From an uncultured Collinsella sp. (GTDB lineage Bacteria; Actinomycetota; Coriobacteriia; Coriobacteriales; Coriobacteriaceae): a stretch of 10,796 bases of DNA. Below are positions 7,508-10,796 of this stretch, piece after piece (the stretch's first letter is position 1; every line of letters starts with the position of its first letter). The DNA lies in NCBI GenBank assembly GCA_958346165.1, contig CATVQO010000044.1:1-10796 (forward strand), given 5' to 3'. The position numbers and the translations under genes are program-made. Below the pieces are notes generated by a model. The model was not told the DNA's origin, searched no databases, and saw only the letters and a program-made list of their open reading frames with translations.

Positions 7508-9730
7508 CTACACGATTTGGTTCACGTGCGTCTCGTCATCGAACTTGGCGGCGCCGGGCTCAACGTCCTGGGGAGCGGCGGCGTCCACCAGAGCCTGCTT
7601 GAGCTCGGTGTACTGACGCTCCACCTCGCCCTCGGCCCAGACCTGGTCGGCGATAGCGTCGACCTGGCAGGCGGAGAACTTGTCCTCGGGCGTATGCGAG
7701 ACCGGGTCGACCTTGTGCATGGTCAGCTCGTTGCACTTGCCGATCCACCACTGATAGGTCATATAGACCGTGCCCTTGTTGATACGATCGCTCACGTCGG
7801 CACGGCTGTATACCTGGCCGCGGCGGCTGTGAATCGAGACGATGTCGCCATTCTTGATGCCGCGCGCCTGGGCGTCCGCGGGATTCATGCGGACAAAGCC
7901 GGGCTCGTCGGCAAGCAGTGCCAGCGTCTTGCAGTTGCCGGTCATCGAGCGGCAGCTGTAGTGGCCGACCTCGCGGACGGTGCACAGGATGAGCGGGTAC
8001 TCATCGTCGGGAAGCTCGGAGGGCGCCTCCCAGTCGTGCGCCATCAGGTTGGCGCGGCCGTCCTTGGTGGTGAACTTGCCACCTGCGAACATGTCGGGCG
8101 TACCATGGTCGTTCACATCGGTGCTCTTGACCGGCCACTGGGCGTAACCGCCCTCGGGAGCCATCTTCTCGTAGGTCGCGCCCACAAAGTTGGGGCACAG
8201 GCTAATGCACTCGTTCCAGATCTGCTCGGTGTTGTCATAGTGCATGGGGTAGCCCATACGCGTGGACAGGTCCGCAAAGATCTCCCAGTCGTGACGGCAC
8301 TCGCCCTTGGGCGGAACGGCCGCGTCAAAGTGCTGGAAGCTACGGTCGGATGCGGTAAAGACACCCTCGTGCTCGCCCCAAGAGGTGGCAGGCAGGATGA
8401 CGTCGGCGAGCATGGTCGTCTGCGTCATAAAGATGTCCTGGCAAATGAACAGATCCAGCTCGGAGAGCGTCTTGCGCATTCCGGCCGAATCAGGCTCGGT
8501 CTGCACCGGGTCCTCGCCGTAGTTGTAGAAGCAGTGCACCTTGCCCTCGTCGACCAGGTGGCCCAGGTCGGTGAGCTTGTAGCCCTCCTCGAGCGGGAGC
8601 TTTTCCTCGGGCACGCCCCAAGCCTTTGCAAACTTGGCGCGTACGGCGGGGTCGGTGACCTTTTGGTAGCCAGGGTACAGGTTGGGCAGCATGCCCATAT
8701 CGCAGGAGCCCTGGACGTTATTCTGGCCACGCACGGGCGCGAGGCCGGAATTGGGTTTGCCGATCTGGCCGGCAACGCAGGCGATGGAGGCGATGGTGTG
8801 CACCGTCTTCAAGTTCTGCTTCTGCTGGCACACGCCCATACCCCAGCCAATGATGGCAGAGGGCTTCGCCGTGGCGTACATCTCGGCAGCTTGGTGGATC
8901 AACGCGGGCTCGACACCCGTGATGTCCTGTACGGATTCGGGAGTGTAGTTCTTGATGGTCTCCCACCACTCGTCAAAGCCGTTCGTGTGCTCGGCGACGA
9001 ATTCCTTGTCGTAGAGGCCATCGTTGACCAAGCAGTTGGCAAAGGCGTTGAGGAACGCGACGTTGCAACCGTTCTTGATCGGAAGGTAGAGATCGGCGAT
9101 ACGCGCGGTTTCGATATGGCGCGGGTCGGCGACGATGATCTTGCAACCCTTTTCTTTGGCTCGCACGATACGCCTTGCGACGATGGGGTGCGAATCGGCA
9201 GGGTTATAGCCGAAGAGGAAAATGCAGCCCGCATCCTCCATACCGGGGATGGAGCATGACATGCAACCTGAACCAACCGTGTCCATCAGACCGAGGACAG
9301 TAGGGCCGTGTCAAGTACGGGCGCAGTTGTCTACGCTGTGGGTGCCGATGCACGCACGCGTAAACTTCTGCATGACGTAGTTCGCCTCATTGCCGCCGCC
9401 TCGCGAAGAGCCGGTGGTCATGACAGCGTTAGGACCATATTCGTCAATTATGGCCTGCATCTTAGATGCGGTGAAATCCAGTGCCTCGTCCCAGCTTACG
9501 CGCTCAAGATCCGCGCCCTTGGTGCGGCGGATCATCGGGTGCAGTACGCGAGGAGTCAAGATCTTAGTGTCGTTGATGAAGTCATAGCCGCTCATGCCCT
9601 TAAGGCACAGCTCGCTCTGGTTGGTAATGCCGTTGAGCGGCTCGGTGCCCACGACCTGGCCGTTTTGGACCAGGAGGTTAAACTGGCAACCGGCGCCGCA
9701 ATACGGGCAGATCACTTTATGCTTCTCCAT
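7508..9730 (-). CDS. fdhF: Formate dehydrogenase H, selenocysteine-containing (single gene read through TGA at codon 140)
   Basis: Molybdopterin oxidoreductase that oxidises formate to CO2 in formate hydrogenlyase. It is 740 residues, against 715 in E. coli FdhF. The N-terminal [4Fe-4S] site is C8, C11, C15 and C42, followed by K44, at the same positions as in E. coli. The in-frame TGA at 9313-9311 is codon 140 in CARTUHGPT, the position of E. coli Sec140, with the catalytic His next to it. Downstream are FGYNPADSHPIVA, R334 in PVRGQNNVQGSCDMG, GMGVCQQ, TSWGEHEGVF and GHYSCRSMTGNC (589-600) of the cofactor-binding domain. There is no Tat signal, so it is cytoplasmic. The ATG at 9730 follows GGAAGGAGGG; an in-frame upstream start at 9781 lacks support. 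The C-terminal tail of about 25 residues after the last conserved part exceeds E. coli. It would need SelA, SelB, SelC and SelD, none of which are in the window. Treating it as a pseudogene or as two genes would be wrong. Confidence 0.95.
9280..9299 (-). promoter_or_regulatory. SECIS-like hairpin for selenocysteine insertion in fdhF
   Basis: Read on the minus strand, TGTCC and GGACA form a perfect 5-bp stem closing the loop TCGGTCTGAT. GGTCTG sits in the loop, matching the GGUCU loop that SelB recognises in E. coli fdhF. The stem starts 11 bases after the TGA, the same spacing I recall for the E. coli fdhF element. Bacterial SECIS elements lie within the coding region directly after the UGA, as here. 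The lower stem is weak, so the exact fold needs a structure calculation. Confidence 0.85.
9311..9313 (-). other. Selenocysteine codon (TGA, residue 140 of FdhF)
   Basis: The TGA is in frame between two halves that together align end to end with FDH-H. It falls at residue 140 with His141, Gly and Pro following, the active-site order of Sec-containing formate dehydrogenases. The frame stays open immediately after it (HGPTVLGL) with conserved family sequence well before the next Met. That rules out a chance stop followed by reinitiation as the simpler explanation. Confidence 0.94.
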
Positions 9731-9753
9731 GACACCCTCCTTCCTTTTTCTGC

Positions 9754-9769
9754 TACCGAATGCTCGGTA
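9754..9769 (-). repeat. Small inverted repeat upstream of fdhF ribosome site
   Basis: TACCGA, four bases, then TCGGTA form a perfect 6-bp hairpin or operator-like repeat in the 75-base gap between the ferredoxin gene and fdhF. Read on the minus strand it is followed by GCAGAAAAAGG and not by a T-run, so it is not a terminator. It ends about 12 bases before the fdhF ribosome site and could influence its translation or act as a processing site. A second weak hairpin (TTGGG at 9802-9798 with CCCAA at 9789-9785) follows the ferredoxin stop and also lacks a T-run. Confidence 0.3.
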
Positions 9770-9805
9770 CTTATTTGACAATCATTGGGCCTGTCGCCCC
9801 AACGC

Positions 9806-10324
9806 TTACGCCTCGTTTTCGATGGTGGCGCGGGCACGCTCGGCAGTCAGTTCTGCCAAACGTTCCTCGTCTACCAGGGTGAGGCCCTTGGTCGGGCACG
9901 CCTCGGCACACGCCGGACCGCCGGGACGGTCCACGCACAGGTCGCACTTGAGCACGAAGCTCTTGGTCTGCGAACCCACGCGAACGTCGCCCATCAAGAC
10001 GGGGACCTGCGTGGTCGCCACGCTCACGGCGCCAAAGGGGCAGGCCATGACGCAGCTCTTGCAGCCGATACAGTTGTCCTCGTTGACGCCGATGCGATGG
10101 TTCTTTGGATCAAAGAACAAGGCACCCGTGGGGCAGGCCTTGGCGCACGGAGCATCCTCGCAGTGATGGCACGCCACCGGTGCGGAAATCTCGTAGGTGC
10201 GCGTCACGCGCAGACGCGGCGCGGCGATGTTGCCGGGAATATCGTGCGCCTCGATGCACGCCGCCATACAGGTTTGGCACCCAATGCAGCGCGAGGAATC
10301 GGCTACGACTCGTTTATTGCCCAT
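9806..10324 (-). CDS. Four-cluster [4Fe-4S] ferredoxin-like electron-transfer protein (HydN/HycB-like)
   Basis: A 172-residue soluble protein with four cysteine groups: CIGCQTCMAAC (13-23), CHHCEDAPCAKACP (52-65), CIGCKSCVMACP (85-96) and CDLCVDRPGGPACAEACP (127-144). They supply 16 ligands for four [4Fe-4S] clusters. This is the DMSO-reductase-type electron-transfer subunit family that includes HydN, HycB and HyfA. Its position directly upstream of fdhF mirrors the E. coli hydN gene, whose product works with formate dehydrogenase H. It may be the electron-acceptor partner of FdhF, or a maturation helper as proposed for HydN; the sequence does not decide this. The ATG at 10324 is chosen for its strong AGGAGGGAG site eight bases upstream. 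A GTG at 10432 would add 36 residues unlike the family. It ends in TAA, unlike the other genes here. Confidence 0.92.
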   Translation of the reverse strand: MGNKRVVADSSRCIGCQTCMAACIEAHDIPGNIAAPRLRVTRTYEISAPVACHHCEDAPCAKACPTGALFFDPKNHRIGVNEDNCIGCKSCVMACPFGAVSVATTQVPVLMGDVRVGSQTKSFVLKCDLCVDRPGGPACAEACPTKGLTLVDEERLAELTAERARATIENEA

Positions 10325-10450
10325 GTTGTTCACTCCCTCCTGAATCCCATGCCGGAGAGACCCTGTCGACGTTGCCCCGGACCGCCCGTGGTCCGGCATC
10401 GGCGTATCGAGCGCATGCGGCGAAACAGGCACTTCGATAGAATTCCTCCA
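10325..10450 (-). promoter_or_regulatory. Possible structured 5' leader of the ferredoxin-fdhF transcript
   Basis: On the minus strand three exact pairings are visible upstream of the ferredoxin gene: TATCGA/TCGATA (10439-10434 with 10410-10405); a 7-bp hairpin CCGGACC/GGTCCGG with a six-base loop (10396-10377); and an 8-bp pairing ATGCCGGA/TCCGGCAT (10399-10392 with 10356-10349). The last two share bases 10396-10392 and so exclude each other in full form. The 3' arm of the longer-range pairing lies seven bases before the AGGAGGGAG ribosome site. This suggests a leader that could switch access to the ribosome site. A molybdenum or tungsten cofactor riboswitch would fit the gene served, but I do not recognise its consensus. 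Confidence 0.35.
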
Positions 10451-10452
10451 AC

Positions 10453-10489
10453 GATATACAGGTTAAATATACGCAGTTGCCTGGGGCAA
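10453..10489 (-). promoter_or_regulatory. Weak candidate promoter region for the operon
   Basis: On the minus strand the -10-like hexamers TATATT (10471-10466) and TATATC (10458-10453) lie just downstream of a short inverted repeat TTGCC-CCA-GGCAA (10489-10477). No good -35 hexamer sits at the proper distance, which would fit an activator-dependent promoter with the repeat as part of the binding site. I see no sigma-54 type TGGCAC-N5-TTGC element here, unlike the FhlA/HyfR-controlled promoters of E. coli. The assignment is tentative. Confidence 0.25.
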
Positions 10490-10502
10490 ACTCGAGCGTA
10501 GG

Positions 10503-10528
10503 CCCTGCAATACGGGTGTATTGCAGGG
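10503..10528. repeat. Perfect 11-bp inverted repeat in the divergent intergenic region
   Basis: CCCTGCAATAC, four bases GGGT, then GTATTGCAGGG: an exact 11-bp inverted repeat. Read on the plus strand it is followed by GTTTTAG, so it resembles a short intrinsic terminator, yet no plus-strand gene lies upstream to be terminated. It sits upstream of the candidate start region of the minus-strand operon, so a dimeric regulator's operator is the alternative. The sequence alone does not separate the two. Confidence 0.5.
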
Positions 10529-10580
10529 GTTTTAGCAGGTTGGAATTATTCTCTAGAAGCTATAAAGGTGAGTGTATTAC

Positions 10581-10676
10581 ATGCGTACGCATCAGAGATT
10601 TTTACGCGTTCTCATTTTGGATGTACTACGCTTGTATTCAAGTTTAATGGTTATTTACTTGAGCGAAATAAAGTAA
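10581..10676 (+). CDS. Possible small ORF of 31 residues, function unknown
   Basis: The frame opens with ATG at 10581, nine bases after AAGGTGA, a fair ribosome site, and ends TAA at 10674-10676. The product would be a 31-residue basic, hydrophobic peptide with FLRVLILDVLRLYSSLMVIY (7-26), which could form one membrane or amphipathic helix. Against it: the frame is short, lies in AT-rich DNA where chance frames are common, and its first codons coincide with a perfect palindrome that may be a protein site. It is not recognised. Confidence 0.22.
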   Translation: MRTHQRFLRVLILDVLRLYSSLMVIYLSEIK

Positions 10677-10686
10677 TCGTTATAAG
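10659..10686 (+). promoter_or_regulatory. Candidate sigma-70 type promoter for the plus-strand gene at the right edge
   Basis: TTGAGC (10659-10664), 16 bases, then TATAAG (10681-10686). These match four of six and five of six consensus positions. Transcription would start near 10693, giving a leader of about 60 bases before the ATG at 10753. The perfect palindrome CGGCACGTGCCG (10699-10710) would lie just downstream of the start, a common place for a repressor site. Confidence 0.35.
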
Positions 10687-10698
10687 ATGCTCAGGTAT

Positions 10699-10710
10699 CG
10701 GCACGTGCCG
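10699..10710. promoter_or_regulatory. Perfect 12-bp palindrome, candidate operator
   Basis: CGGCACGTGCCG is fully self-complementary. It stands between the candidate plus-strand promoter and the ribosome site of the partial gene. Its position suggests a regulator-binding site for the divergent gene, perhaps autoregulation, but no regulator family can be named from the site alone. Confidence 0.35.
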
Positions 10711-10752
10711 CATTTGACCGACTATATTGCACGCTCATTAAGGGGGCCAGTG

Positions 10753-10796
10753 ATGTCATCGACTCAAAAAAGAGCCATCCTGCAGGTGCGCATTCG
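10753..10796 (+). CDS. Start of an unidentified plus-strand gene (14 codons seen)
   Basis: The ATG at 10753 follows AAGGGGG (10740-10746) by six bases, a strong ribosome site. The visible product begins MSSTQKRAILQVRI and runs off the window. An in-frame GTG directly before the ATG is a possible alternative start. Nothing in 14 residues allows a family call. Its divergent orientation to the formate hydrogenlyase operon makes a regulator one possibility, but this is only positional. Confidence 0.5.
   Translation, partial: MSSTQKRAILQVRI

Larger units (their letters stand above)
10325..10752. other. Divergent intergenic region between the operon and a plus-strand gene
   Basis: No convincing long coding sequence lies in these 428 bases. 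From about 10441 rightwards the base composition is visibly AT-richer than the genes. It contains the putative leader, the candidate promoters, the 11-bp inverted repeat, two perfect 12-bp palindromes (ATGCGTACGCAT at 10581-10592 and CGGCACGTGCCG at 10699-10710) and a possible 31-codon ORF. The divergent layout is typical for a target operon and its regulator. Confidence 0.7.

Noticed and set aside
7517..9259. Long open frame on the plus strand opposite fdhF (580 codons).
   Set aside because: It is a composition shadow of the GC-rich fdhF codons. The product has no recognisable domain, while the minus-strand frame has clear FDH-H motifs. Similar long plus-strand frames at 147-1709, 2374-3840, 3764-4804 and 5104-6870 are rejected for the same reason; their products are low-complexity and rich in Asp, Glu, His, Arg and Gly.
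7508..9286. Independent gene starting at the ATG at 9286.
   Set aside because: Conserved FDH-H sequence continues upstream of this Met to the TGA. The true product is read through UGA from 9730.
9311..9730. Truncated fdhF pseudogene.
   Set aside because: The stop falls exactly at the selenocysteine position with a SECIS-like hairpin behind it, and the rest of the gene is intact.
9771..9802. Promoter for fdhF between it and the ferredoxin gene (TTGTCA on the minus strand), or TTGACA on the plus strand.
   Set aside because: No -10 hexamer lies at a proper distance for the minus strand, and no plus-strand gene is present.
10325..10432. N-terminal extension of the ferredoxin gene from the GTG at 10432.
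   Set aside because: The 36 extra residues do not resemble the family, the GGAGG upstream is about 12 bases away, and the ATG at 10324 has a much better site. The stretch also contains the competing inverted repeats of a probable leader.
10694..10716. Sigma-54 promoter around GGCAC in the divergent region.
   Set aside because: The required GC of the -12 element with TTGC spacing is not met; the GGCAC is explained by the palindrome.
1..10796. CRISPR arrays, insertion sequences, tRNA or rRNA genes.
   Set aside because: No direct repeat array, transposase or structural RNA gene was seen on either strand.

Overview
This window is almost wholly one minus-strand operon for a membrane-bound, formate-dependent hydrogen-evolving complex: a formate hydrogenlyase of the hydrogenase-4 (Hyf, 'FHL-2') type. 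Transcription runs right to left: a four-cluster ferredoxin subunit (HydN/HycB-like, 10324-9806), formate dehydrogenase H (fdhF, 9730-7508), hyfA (7429-6812), hyfB (6819-4801), hyfC (4783-3860), hyfD (3843-2386), hyfE (2375-1722), hyfF (1718-153) and the first 49 codons of hyfG (148-1, cut by the window edge). The gene order hyfA-B-C-D-E-F-G and the protein lengths (205, 672, 307, 485, 217 and 521 aa) follow the Escherichia coli hyf operon closely. The remaining catalytic-arm genes (rest of hyfG, hyfH, hyfI) are expected beyond the left edge.

The main point for annotation is fdhF. It looks like two ORFs split by an in-frame TGA at 9313-9311, but that TGA is codon 140. It lies in the context CARTUHGPT, and codon 140 is also the selenocysteine position of E. 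coli FDH-H. A SECIS-like hairpin (9299-9280) with GGTCTG in its loop starts 11 nt after the TGA. The gene should be read as one 740-residue selenoprotein. A separate gene starting at the ATG at 9286 would be an artefact.

Working model: FdhF oxidises formate at a Mo/W-bis-MGD-Sec site. Electrons pass through the [4Fe-4S] chains of the ferredoxin-like subunits (HyfA and/or the HydN/HycB-like protein) to the NiFe hydrogenase arm (HyfG and genes beyond the edge), where protons are reduced to H2. HyfC anchors the arm in the membrane. HyfB, HyfD and HyfF are three antiporter-like (NuoL/M/N-type) subunits and HyfE is NuoK-like, so the complex probably couples the reaction to H+ or Na+ translocation.

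The right end (10325-10752) is a visibly AT-richer region between the operon and a plus-strand gene of which only 14 codons are seen (from 10753). It holds several exact inverted repeats, a possible structured 5' leader for the ferredoxin gene, promoter-like hexamers and a possible 31-codon ORF. A strong hairpin with an imperfect T-tract (7486-7442) separates fdhF from hyfA and may uncouple expression of the dehydrogenase and hydrogenase modules.

Organism: high GC, compact polycistronic layout, strong GGAGG-type ribosome sites and a strictly anaerobic selenoprotein pathway suggest an anaerobic fermenter. The protein style makes me lean to a Coriobacteriia gut actinobacterium such as Collinsella, but this is inference from memory, with no marker gene in the window to prove it.
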